A stretch of DNA of 6,198 nt from an uncultured Lachnospiraceae bacterium (GCA_902783295.1 CACZQT010000250.1:1-6198); one strand, 5' to 3'. Shown: positions 1 through 5,738, numbered from the stretch's first letter. Notes: a model not told the origin generated them from the sequence alone. A program made the numbers and translations.

Positions 1-1225
1 GGAGGAACAGATTCTGGAGCGGGTGGAGCACATCTGCCCGCTGCAGGAAGAACTTCAGGAGCTTCTGCCTCCGGAGGGACTTGCCGGGAAAGAAGAGGAA
101 TGGCAGCGGGAAGCGAAAGAAAAACAGCTGCCTGTACTGACATTCCTTCCGGAAAGCTCCGGGAAAAAGCCGGAGGTTCAGGAAGATGAGATCTTTTCGG
201 AAGCACGGAGAATTTCTGAAGAGGCAGAGGTGGAAGAACTGATCCCTCTGTTTTACGGGGAGATCAGCAAAGGCCAGGGAGCTCTGGGCGCTTCCGGAGT
301 CAGAGTCCCCGGCTCGGCGGCGGAGACCAGCGGAGCCCTGCGGGACAAGTATGGCGTGAGTCCGGTGGTCATGGCTGATGGTCCGGCCGGGTTAAGGCTG
401 AAGCGCTCCTATGAGGTGGATCTGGAAACCGGAGAGTCCGTCGAGGAGGGACTGCTGGCCAGCTTCGAAGGCGGCTTTTTCCTCACGAAAGAGGAAGAAC
501 CCCGTGCTAATACAGAGACGTGGTATCAGTTCTGCACAGCTTTCCCGGTAGGCACCCTGCTGGCACAGAGCTTTGACCCGGAACTGCTGAGAGAAGTCGG
601 GCAGGCAGTAGCTGAAGAAATGAAGGAATTTCATGTAGGCTGGTGGCTGGCCCCGGGAATGAATATCCAGAGGAATCCTCTCTGCGGCAGAAACTTCGAA
701 TATTATTCCGAAGATCCCCTGCTCAGTGGTATAATGGCTTTATCCATCCTGCAGGGCGTGCAGAAAAATCCTGGCTGCGGCGTGACCGTGAAGCATCTGG
801 CCTGCAACAACCAGGAGGATAACCGGATGGGGTCGGACAGCATCCTTTCCGAAAGAGCGCTGCGTGAGATTTATCTTCGCGGCTTTGAGACAGCAGTGCG
901 GAAGGGACAGCCCCTGTGCATCATGACATCCTATAACCTGGTAAACGGCATTCACTCCGCCAACAACCGTGACTTGTGCACGCAGGCGGTGAGAAAGGAA
1001 TGGGGATTCCGCGGACTTATCATGACCGACTGGACAACGACCTTCCCCAATGGGGGAAGCACGGCCTGGAAATGTATAGATGCCGGGAATGATCTGATTA
1101 TGCCCGGCTGCCGGGGAGACGAGGAGAGTATCCGGAATGCCTGGGAAAACGGAGATCTGACGGAACAGAAGATACGGGAATGCGCGGCACGGATCCTGAA
1201 TGTCGTACTGCGGACGGAGGTATGA
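1..1225 (+). CDS. GH3 beta-glycosidase, C-terminal catalytic barrel (5' partial)
   Basis: This is the 3' part of a glycoside hydrolase family 3 gene, a retaining exo-beta-glycosidase, probably a beta-glucosidase. The frame is open back to the window edge (codons start at base 2), so the GTG at 23 is unlikely to be the true start. After an acidic linker (to about base 230) comes a full GH3 TIM barrel. Visible motifs are MADGPAGLRL (the Asp at 377-379 is the substrate-binding position in GH3), GRNFEYYSEDP (about 686-718), KHLACNNQEDNR (from 791) and GFRGLIMTDW, whose Asp at 1028-1030 is the expected nucleophile. The protein ends right after the barrel. In usual GH3 enzymes the alpha/beta sandwich carrying the acid/base residue follows the barrel; here it must lie upstream, outside the window, if the enzyme is complete. 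This matches the permuted Lachnospiraceae/Butyrivibrio-type GH3 subgroup. No signal peptide can be judged. Family assignment is firm; sugar specificity is inferred. Confidence 0.93.
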   Translation, partial: EEQILERVEHICPLQEELQELLPPEGLAGKEEEWQREAKEKQLPVLTFLPESSGKKPEVQEDEIFSEARRISEEAEVEELIPLFYGEISKGQGALGASGVRVPGSAAETSGALRDKYGVSPVVMADGPAGLRLKRSYEVDLETGESVEEGLLASFEGGFFLTKEEEPRANTETWYQFCTAFPVGTLLAQSFDPELLREVGQAVAEEMKEFHVGWWLAPGMNIQRNPLCGRNFEYYSEDPLLSGIMALSILQGVQKNPGCGVTVKHLACNNQEDNRMGSDSILSERALREIYLRGFETAVRKGQPLCIMTSYNLVNGIHSANNRDLCTQAVRKEWGFRGLIMTDWTTTFPNGGSTAWKCIDAGNDLIMPGCRGDEESIRNAWENGDLTEQKIRECAARILNVVLRTEV

Positions 1226-1283
1226 AAGCATAGCTTTCATACTCAATGCTTGTGAAAATGCCCTTGCAAGCAGGCATTTTCAC
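1220..1283. repeat. Two tandem perfect hairpins after the GH3 stop codon
   Basis: The first inverted repeat has a 10-bp stem, GTATGAAAGC at 1220-1229 and GCTTTCATAC at 1233-1242, with loop ATA; it spans the GH3 stop codon. The second has an 11-bp stem, GTGAAAATGCC at 1252-1262 and GGCATTTTCAC at 1273-1283, with a 10-base loop. Neither is followed by a T-run on either strand, so they are not typical intrinsic terminators. They may be a mobile palindromic intergenic repeat or an mRNA processing/stability element. The structure is seen directly; the role is unknown. Confidence 0.75.
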
Positions 1284-1302
1284 TGCGCAGAATAATGAAA
1301 GG

Positions 1303-1318
1303 GGGGTTCATAAACCCC
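1303..1318 (+). promoter_or_regulatory. GGGGTT/AACCCC hairpin next to the ribosome site
   Basis: GGGGTT (1303-1308) and AACCCC (1313-1318) can form a 6-bp GC-rich stem with a CATA tetraloop. It ends only three bases before the ribosome-binding site of the rhamnosidase-like gene. A stem so close to the Shine-Dalgarno could tune translation, or simply insulate the site from the two hairpins upstream. Its function is inferred only. Confidence 0.4.
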
Positions 1319-1321
1319 TGC

Positions 1322-1328
1322 AGAGGTG
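1322..1328 (+). promoter_or_regulatory. Ribosome binding site deciding the start at 1334
   Basis: AGAGGTG lies five bases before the ATG at 1334. The in-frame ATG at 1295, 13 codons upstream, has no Shine-Dalgarno before it, and the intervening bases form a hairpin. The 1334 start is therefore preferred. Confidence 0.75.
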
Positions 1329-1333
1329 CTGAT

Positions 1334-2905
1334 ATGGCTTTATATTCAATTATAGATCATTTTATACCCCTTCAGGATGACCGGCTTCTGGAAATCGCGG
1401 ACCGGCTGGATCCGAAGCTGCATCATACGCAGGTGCTTCCTGTTTCTGTGTGCAGGGCTGACGGAGAAGAAATTTCCCCGGAAAAAATGCTTCTTCCGGA
1501 AGCTCTTCCGGCCATGGAACTGAAACATGGGGAGAGTGTCTGCCTGGATTTTGGCGACCATCAGACAGGCTATCTGACGCTGGATCTGGATTTCGCCGGA
1601 AGCCATCCGGATGCGCCGGCGCATATCTGTCTGCAGTTTGCCGAGCATCTGCAGGAATTCACGGAAAACAGTGCTGAGTATAAGGGCTGGGTTTCCGGCA
1701 GCTGGATTCAGGAGGAAAAGGTCCATATAGACGTTCTTCCCGCCAGGCTGGCGCTGCCGAGACGCTATGCTTTCCGGTACCTGAAACTGACGGTACTGGA
1801 CACGTCGCCTAAATACCGCCTGGTAATCCGGGGGGCAGAATGCGATGCAGTTTCCTCTGCGGATGACACTGATCTTTCCGCCTGTGCGCCGGCAGATCCG
1901 GAACTGAAACAGATCTGGAAGATCTGCGTGCGCACCCTGCATGACTGCATGCAGAGTGTCTTCGAGGACGGACCGAAGAGAGACCGCCGTCTCTGGATGG
2001 GGGATCTGAGGCTGCAGGCTCTGGCAAACTATTGTACCTTCCGGAATCTGGACCTGGTAAAACGCTGCCTTTACCTTTTCGGAGGCACCCGCTTTCCGGA
2101 CGGACGTGTGAGTGCCTGCCTGTTTACGGAACCGCGGGTCGAAGCGGATGATACCTGCATGTTCGACTATATGCTTTTTTATCCGGTTGTGCTCGAAGAA
2201 TACCTGGCAGAAAAGGAGAAAGAAGGCGCAGACCGGGAGACTTTGCAGGATCTGTACGGAATTGCCCAGCAGCAGATCGACCTTGCCCTGGCTCAGGTGG
2301 ATGCGGATGGAATCGTGCATGGGGACAGACTGGGAACCGTATTTATCGACTGGGCACCGGGACTGAATAAGGATGGGTGCGCGCAGGCAGTGCTGATCTA
2401 TGCGATAGATTACGCAGTCCGGCTGGCGGTGCGAAAAGGAGATAAGGAGAGAGCCGCAGTTCTGCGGGAGAAGCAGGCACTTCTGAAACAGGCTGCCAGG
2501 AAAGTTTTCTGGGAGGAGAAGGAGCAATGCTTCAGCTCCGGAGGGCAGAAAGCCCTGGCAACTCAGGTGTGGATGGTTCTGGCCCGCGTTGCTTCCCCGG
2601 AAGAAGCCTGCCGGATCTTTGACCGTGCAGAAGAATTCAACCGGGAATGCGGAATGATGACGCCTTACATGCATCATTATTTCGTGACGGCGCTTCTGTC
2701 GTGCGGACGAAAGGAAGAAGCACTCGCGCATATCCGCTGGTACTGGGGCAGCATGGCGAAAGCCGGTGCGGATACCTGCTTTGAAACCTGGGTGCCGGAG
2801 GACCCGAAAGCATCTCCTTACGGAGGCTCGGTTGTCAACAGCTACTGCCATGCCTGGAGCTGCACGCCGGCGTATCTGCTGCCGGTCTGGTTCCCGGAGG
2901 CCTGA
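1334..2905 (+). CDS. GH78-type alpha-L-rhamnosidase-like glycoside hydrolase
   Basis: The 523-residue product resembles the family 78 alpha-L-rhamnosidase group, inverting enzymes that release terminal L-rhamnose. Residues from about 30 to 165 form a beta-rich N-terminal domain ending in an FRYLKL motif. The rest looks like the (alpha/alpha)6 catalytic barrel. The signature DGPKRDRRLWMGD (212-224) matches the GH78 acid-side motif D-x-P-x-R-E-x(3)-W-x-G-D. Asp217 stands where the general-acid Glu is expected. Near the C-terminus, FETW with Glu484 matches the region of the catalytic base, followed by NSYCHAW with His506. At 523 residues it is short for GH78, which often exceeds 800, but fits the compact 'sugar hydrolase' branch. 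No signal peptide is seen, so it is probably cytoplasmic. It follows the GH3 gene on the same strand after a 108-base gap without a terminator, so co-transcription is plausible. Exact substrate is uncertain. Confidence 0.8.
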   Translation: MALYSIIDHFIPLQDDRLLEIADRLDPKLHHTQVLPVSVCRADGEEISPEKMLLPEALPAMELKHGESVCLDFGDHQTGYLTLDLDFAGSHPDAPAHICLQFAEHLQEFTENSAEYKGWVSGSWIQEEKVHIDVLPARLALPRRYAFRYLKLTVLDTSPKYRLVIRGAECDAVSSADDTDLSACAPADPELKQIWKICVRTLHDCMQSVFEDGPKRDRRLWMGDLRLQALANYCTFRNLDLVKRCLYLFGGTRFPDGRVSACLFTEPRVEADDTCMFDYMLFYPVVLEEYLAEKEKEGADRETLQDLYGIAQQQIDLALAQVDADGIVHGDRLGTVFIDWAPGLNKDGCAQAVLIYAIDYAVRLAVRKGDKERAAVLREKQALLKQAARKVFWEEKEQCFSSGGQKALATQVWMVLARVASPEEACRIFDRAEEFNRECGMMTPYMHHYFVTALLSCGRKEEALAHIRWYWGSMAKAGADTCFETWVPEDPKASPYGGSVVNSYCHAWSCTPAYLLPVWFPEA

Positions 2906-2912
2906 AAAACGG

Positions 2913-2937
2913 AAAAAATACAGCCGGCGGGGCTGTA
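2913..2937 (-). terminator. Intrinsic terminator on the - strand
   Basis: The arms TACAGCC (2919-2925) and GGCTGTA (2931-2937) form a perfect 7-bp stem with a 5-base loop. Read on the - strand, the stem is followed at once by T6 (2918-2913). On the + strand it is followed by AAAA, so it is not a normal terminator for the rhamnosidase-like gene ending at 2905. Its polarity implies a leftward transcript ending just after that gene, with no protein gene to account for it. Confidence 0.6.
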
Positions 2938-3057
2938 AAAGCCATACCGGCCGCCGCTGCACATATGATTCTGCAGCCCGCAGGAACACATTTCAAGGCA
3001 CAGTTTGTAAGCCGGGAAGCGTGTCCCTGCGGGTTATATATTGTCCGGTATGGAATG
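2913..3057 (-). ncRNA. Candidate structured small RNA, 6S-like layout
   Basis: On the - strand this stretch folds into nested elements. The closing stem is 9 bp and perfect (3045-3053 with 2942-2950). The apical stem is 13 positions with one mismatch (3021-3033 with 2977-2989; A2985 faces C3025), capped by a 31-base loop. The 5' side of the bubble between them is an 11-base AU-rich strand (3034-3044). The 3' side holds a 6-bp hairpin (2956-2961 with 2972-2977) and a GGCGG run. A terminator hairpin with a T6 tail follows. A closing stem, a large asymmetric bubble with a small 3' hairpin, and a long apical stem are the known plan of 6S RNA, which sequesters housekeeping RNA polymerase. Against this, the closing stem is short, the total of about 145 bases is below the usual 180-200, and I see no convincing promoter. 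It could be another RNA or a palindromic element. The pairings are seen; the identity is inferred. Confidence 0.45.
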
Positions 3058-3069
3058 CAGAGCGTCGAT

Positions 3070-3108
3070 GTGTGCTAAGGTATTTTGTCGGCAAAGCCGA
3101 CCGCACAC
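3070..3108. repeat. Two-part hairpin in the intergenic region
   Basis: GTGTGC (3070-3075) pairs with GCACAC (3103-3108), enclosing a second perfect stem, GTCGGC (3087-3092) with GCCGAC (3096-3101) and loop AAA. There is no T-tract after it on either strand, so it is not a terminator. If the candidate - strand RNA starts further right than 3057, this would be its 5' hairpin, giving a transcript near 200 bases. Confidence 0.5.
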
Positions 3109-3123
3109 CGCGCGCGAGTATTG

Positions 3124-3193
3124 CTTCAGCGAAACTTTTTCTCGTACAGCATGAGGGAAAACGACGAAAGATTCTTAAGCGAAACGAGAAAAA
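3124..3193. repeat. Overlapping direct and inverted repeat pair
   Basis: CTTCAGCGAAAC (3124-3135) recurs as CTTAAGCGAAAC (3174-3185), 11 of 12 bases identical and 50 bases apart. Immediately after the first copy, TTTTTCTCGT (3136-3145) is the exact reverse complement of ACGAGAAAAA (3184-3193), which overlaps the second copy. The pair could form a 10-bp stem with a 38-base loop. No protein or known site explains it. Confidence 0.5.
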
Positions 3194-3209
3194 TGCCGTG
3201 CAATGTCCG

Positions 3210-3236
3210 TTGCTTTTTAAAACCATTCGTTATACT
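3210..3236 (+). promoter_or_regulatory. Probable sigma-A type promoter of nfnAB
   Basis: TTGCTT (3210-3215) and TATACT (3231-3236) are separated by 15 bases; reading the -10 as TACTAT (3233-3238) gives 17. TATACT matches the -10 consensus at five of six bases and lies in an AT-rich stretch. The predicted start of transcription is near 3243, leaving a leader of roughly 85 bases before nfnA. Leader pairing ACGGCG (3252-3257) with CGCCGT (3290-3295) is possible. Confidence 0.5.
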
Positions 3237-3243
3237 ATGAACA

Positions 3244-3251
3244 CTGTACAG
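3244..3251. promoter_or_regulatory. CTGTACAG palindrome at the predicted nfnAB transcription start
   Basis: A perfect 8-base palindrome sits just downstream of the predicted -10. A near-copy, ACTGTCCAG at 3301-3309, resembles ACTGTACAG at 3243-3251. The place would suit a repressor operator, but the site is short and does not resemble the redox-repressor Rex consensus. Confidence 0.2.
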
Positions 3252-3313
3252 ACGGCGTGTGTATATCGACAGATGAAAAATAAATAACTCGCCGTAAAAT
3301 ACTGTCCAGCAAA

Positions 3314-3320
3314 GAGAGGG
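3314..3320 (+). promoter_or_regulatory. Ribosome binding site of nfnA
   Basis: GAGAGGG ends nine bases before the ATG at 3330. The in-frame TTG at 3321 directly abuts this site with no spacer, so it cannot be the start used. Confidence 0.75.
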
Positions 3321-3329
3321 TTGCAGACT

Positions 3330-4175
3330 ATGTACAAAATATTGAAGAGACGGGAACTGAACTCTTCCGTGACTTTGATGGAAATCGAAGCCCCGCTGAT
3401 TGCCAGAAAAGCACAGCCCGGCCAGTTTATTATTCTGCGTGTGGATGAAGAAGGAGAACGGATTCCGCTGACCATAGCCGGAACCGATACTGATACCGGA
3501 GCTGTTACTATTATATTCCAGGTCGTAGGCGCTACGACAACCCTGCTGAATCATAAACAGGAGGGGGAATGCATTCATGACTTCGTAGGTCCTCTGGGAC
3601 GTCCGACCGAACTGGAAGGCCTGAAGAGTGTATGTGTCGTCGGCGGCGGCGTAGGCTGTGCCATTGCTCTTCCTGTGGCAAAGAAGCTGCACAAGATGGG
3701 CTGTAAAGTGACCTCTATTATCGGCTTCCGCAGCAAGGATATCGTGATTCTGGAAGACGAATTTGAAGCCTGCAGTGATAATCTCGTGAGAATGTCGGAC
3801 GATGGTACCTGGGGGCGCCATGGCCTGGTAACCGCGGCGCTGGAAGATCTGCTGACGGAGGATCCGAAGCAGTTTGACGAAGTCATTGCCATCGGGCCGG
3901 TGATCATGATGAAATTCGTCTGCAAGGTTACGGAAAAGTATAATGTGAAGACCATCATCTCCATGAACCCGATCATGATCGACGGCACCGGCATGTGCGG
4001 CGGCTGCCGCCTGACGGTGGGCGGCGAGACAAAGTTTGCCTGTGTAGACGGTCCGGACTTCGACGGTCATCTGGTAGATTTCGACGAGGCCATGAGCCGC
4101 GGTGCTATGTACCGGAACTTTGAGCAGCATGCATATGAGGAAACCTGCAATCTGTTCCAGAAGGAGGTGCAGTGA
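3330..4175 (+). CDS. nfnA: NADH-dependent reduced ferredoxin:NADP+ oxidoreductase, small subunit
   Basis: This 281-residue protein is the small subunit of the NfnAB flavin-based electron-bifurcating transhydrogenase, which couples NADH and reduced ferredoxin oxidation to NADP+ reduction (and the reverse) in the cytoplasm of anaerobes. Residues 1-97 form a ferredoxin-reductase-type FAD domain with GQFIIL (31-36), the FAD-binding RIPLTI (44-49) and GPLG (87-90). The NAD-binding domain starts at VCVVGGGVG (101-109). A C-terminal [2Fe-2S] loop carries Asp218, Cys223, Cys226 and Cys238 (DGTGMCGGC, then FACVDGP). An Asp plus three Cys is the unusual ligand set reported for the NfnA cluster, and all four are present. 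The length is normal for the family. The gene heads a two-gene operon, with its stop two bases before nfnB. An alternative label is the sulfide dehydrogenase SudB-like subunit, a homologous complex; the partner and composition favour Nfn. Confidence 0.93.
   Translation: MYKILKRRELNSSVTLMEIEAPLIARKAQPGQFIILRVDEEGERIPLTIAGTDTDTGAVTIIFQVVGATTTLLNHKQEGECIHDFVGPLGRPTELEGLKSVCVVGGGVGCAIALPVAKKLHKMGCKVTSIIGFRSKDIVILEDEFEACSDNLVRMSDDGTWGRHGLVTAALEDLLTEDPKQFDEVIAIGPVIMMKFVCKVTEKYNVKTIISMNPIMIDGTGMCGGCRLTVGGETKFACVDGPDFDGHLVDFDEAMSRGAMYRNFEQHAYEETCNLFQKEVQ
4161..4168 (+). promoter_or_regulatory. Ribosome binding site of nfnB, inside nfnA
   Basis: AAGGAGGT, a near-perfect Shine-Dalgarno, lies within the last codons of nfnA and nine bases before the ATG at 4178. 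The GTG at 4172 is only three bases away and overlaps the nfnA stop, so ATG 4178 is chosen. The arrangement suggests translational coupling. Confidence 0.85.
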
Positions 4176-4177
4176 CC

Positions 4178-5593
4178 ATGGCAAAGGCAAATATGTCTCC
4201 GGTAAAGAACAAAATGCCGCAGCAGGATCCCGCTGTCCGCATCCGCAATTTCAATGAAGTAGCCCTGGGTTATACCGCAGAGCAGGCAGTTGACGAAGCG
4301 AAGCGCTGCCTGGGCTGCAAAGCGCATCCCTGCATGACCGGATGTCCAGTTTCTATTAAAATCCCGGATTTCATTGCCAAAGTAGCGGAAGGGGATTTTG
4401 AAGGTGCTTTCCAGGTCATCAACCAGGACAGCTCTCTGCCGGCGGTCTGCGGCCGTGTCTGCCCGCAGGAAAGCCAGTGTGAGAAATACTGCGTGCGCGG
4501 CATAAAGGGCGAGCCGGTAGGTATCGGCCGTCTGGAACGCTTTGTGGCGGATTATCATCGTGAGCACTGCAAGGAAGCGCCCGCGAAGCCTGAACCCAAC
4601 GGCCACAAGGTAGCCATCATCGGTGCCGGCCCTGCAGGCCTGACCTGTGCCGGCGACCTGGCCCGCCTGGGTTATGATGTTACGATTTTCGAAGCCCTGC
4701 ATCTGGCCGGCGGCGTATTGGTGTACGGCATTCCGGAATTTCGTCTTCCGAAGGCCATCGTGCAGAAGGAAGTCGACAACCTGGTCGCCATGGGCGTAAA
4801 AGTAGAGACCAATATGGTGATCGGCCGGGTGCTTGACATCGATGAACTGATGAAGGATGACGGTTTTGAAGCAGTTTTTATCGGTACCGGTGCCGGCCTG
4901 CCTCGTTTCCTGAATATCCCCGGCGAGAACCTGAAGGGTGTGTATTCCGCGAATGAATTCCTGACGCGCACCAACCTGATGAAGGCTTACGAGAAGCATC
5001 CAGAAACCCCGATCATGCATGCGAAGAACGTAGCGGTTGTAGGCGGCGGAAACGTAGCGATGGATGCGGCCCGTACTGCGAAGCGTCTCGGCGCGGAGAA
5101 TGTTTATATCGTATACCGCCGTTCCGAAGAAGAACTGCCTGCCCGCCGTGAAGAGGTGGAGCATGCAAAGGAAGAAGGCGTCATCTTTAAACTGCTGAAC
5201 AATCCGGTGGAAATCCTGCCGACGGAGACCGAAGACCGTGCTCTGAAGGGCTTCGTAGCCGGCATGAAGTGCATCCGGATGGAACTGGGTGAACCGGACG
5301 CATCCGGCAGACGCCGTCCTGTAGAAGTTCCCGGCAGCGAGTTCGTACTGGACGTGGACAGTGTGATCATTGCCATCGGTACTTCCCCGAACCCGCTGAT
5401 CCGCAATACAACCGAAGGCCTGGATACCAATAATCACGGCTGTATTGTTACGCATGGCGAAGGCGGCGAGACCAGCCGTACCCACGTGTACGCCGGCGGC
5501 GATGCCGTCACCGGCGCGGCGACGGTAATCCTGGCAATGGGTGCCGGCAAGCATGCGGCAGCTGCAATCCATAAGCAGATCATGGATAAGTAA
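4178..5593 (+). CDS. nfnB: NADH-dependent reduced ferredoxin:NADP+ oxidoreductase, large subunit
   Basis: The 471-residue product is the large, NADP(H)-binding subunit of NfnAB, homologous to the glutamate synthase small subunit GltD. An N-terminal Fe-S domain (about 20-130) has two cysteine groups: C44-x2-C47-x4-C52-x3-C56 and C91-x3-C95-x5-C101-x3-C105, fitting two [4Fe-4S] clusters. The Glu in CPQE (98) is a candidate non-Cys ligand of the kind reported in this family. Next comes an FAD Rossmann fold with GAGPAG (149-154), then an NADPH Rossmann fold with GGGNVAMD (289-296) and YRRSEEELPARREE (313-326). The C-terminal FAD motif GGD is at 440-442. In Nfn this FAD is the bifurcating centre. 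The neighbouring nfnA, and the absence of a glutamate synthase large subunit gene beside it, argue against a GltD role, although many databases give that name. Length and motifs look intact. Confidence 0.93.
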   Translation: MAKANMSPVKNKMPQQDPAVRIRNFNEVALGYTAEQAVDEAKRCLGCKAHPCMTGCPVSIKIPDFIAKVAEGDFEGAFQVINQDSSLPAVCGRVCPQESQCEKYCVRGIKGEPVGIGRLERFVADYHREHCKEAPAKPEPNGHKVAIIGAGPAGLTCAGDLARLGYDVTIFEALHLAGGVLVYGIPEFRLPKAIVQKEVDNLVAMGVKVETNMVIGRVLDIDELMKDDGFEAVFIGTGAGLPRFLNIPGENLKGVYSANEFLTRTNLMKAYEKHPETPIMHAKNVAVVGGGNVAMDAARTAKRLGAENVYIVYRRSEEELPARREEVEHAKEEGVIFKLLNNPVEILPTETEDRALKGFVAGMKCIRMELGEPDASGRRRPVEVPGSEFVLDVDSVIIAIGTSPNPLIRNTTEGLDTNNHGCIVTHGEGGETSRTHVYAGGDAVTGAATVILAMGAGKHAAAAIHKQIMDK

Positions 5594-5613
5594 AAACGAT
5601 TCTATACCGGTCA

Positions 5614-5691
5614 GAGGGACGTTTCCGATTGTCCCATCCGTTCTGGCATCTGAAATGAAATGAGATAGGGGGACGTATCTGGCTGTCCCTC
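5614..5691. repeat. Two copies of a 22-base GGGAC...GTCCC palindromic repeat
   Basis: Copy 1 (5614-5635) and copy 2 (5668-5689) agree at 17 of 22 bases. Each is GGGAC, a 10-base loop and GTCCC: arms at 5616-5620/5631-5635 and 5670-5674/5685-5689. In copy 2 the stem extends to 7 bp with one G-T wobble. Conserved arms with a variable loop look like REP-type intergenic elements of the kind moved by Y1 (RAYT) transposases. No transposase is in the window. They sit between nfnB and its terminator, so they would be in the 3' end of the nfnAB mRNA. Confidence 0.6.
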
Positions 5692-5701
5692 CTGTCCCGG
5701 C

Positions 5702-5737
5702 AAAAAGAACGCCCCGGAAGCCCGGAGCGTTCTTTTG
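5702..5737 (+). terminator. Intrinsic terminator after nfnAB, probably bidirectional
   Basis: AAAAGAACGC (5703-5712) pairs perfectly with GCGTTCTTTT (5727-5736). After one C-A mismatch, an inner CCGG/CCGG stem (5714-5717 with 5722-5725) closes on loop AAGC. The A-run on the left arm and T-run on the right arm allow termination in either direction. It ends the nfnAB transcript and isolates the gene at 5807. Confidence 0.88.
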
Positions 5738-5738
5738 C

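Noticed and set aside
23..25. GTG as the start of the GH3 gene
   Set aside because: The frame stays open upstream to the window edge and the sequence after it is mid-protein linker, not an N-terminus.
1295..1333. ATG at 1295 as start of the rhamnosidase-like gene
   Set aside because: No ribosome site precedes it and the 13 extra codons coincide with a GC-rich hairpin; the ATG at 1334 has AGAGGTG at good spacing.
1346..2989. Long - strand reading frame of 547 codons
   Set aside because: It lies antisense to the rhamnosidase-like gene, has low-complexity Arg/Gln/Pro-rich composition and no recognisable motif, and the + strand product has clear family motifs.
2941..3053. Riboswitch (for example cobalamin-type) on the + strand controlling nfnAB
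   Set aside because: The GGGAAGCGTG stretch only loosely recalls such elements, the conserved boxes are missing, the terminator polarity is leftward, and the likely nfnAB promoter lies downstream of it.
2766..3287. + strand frame overlapping the end of the rhamnosidase-like gene and the intergenic region
   Set aside because: It starts out of frame within a real gene, has no ribosome site, is Arg/Ser/Cys-rich, and runs through the hairpins and the nfnAB promoter.
3237..3287. Possible 16-codon leader peptide before nfnA
   Set aside because: Its ATG overlaps the predicted -10 box and has no Shine-Dalgarno, so it would not be on the transcript as a translatable start.
2911..3320. CRISPR array or tRNA/rRNA gene in the intergenic region
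   Set aside because: No regularly spaced identical repeats and no cloverleaf or ribosomal RNA sequence could be found.
4067..5572. Long - strand reading frame of 501 codons opposite nfnB
   Set aside because: It is a shadow of nfnB, His/Ala/Arg-rich with no family resemblance; high GC at third positions leaves few stops on the other strand.
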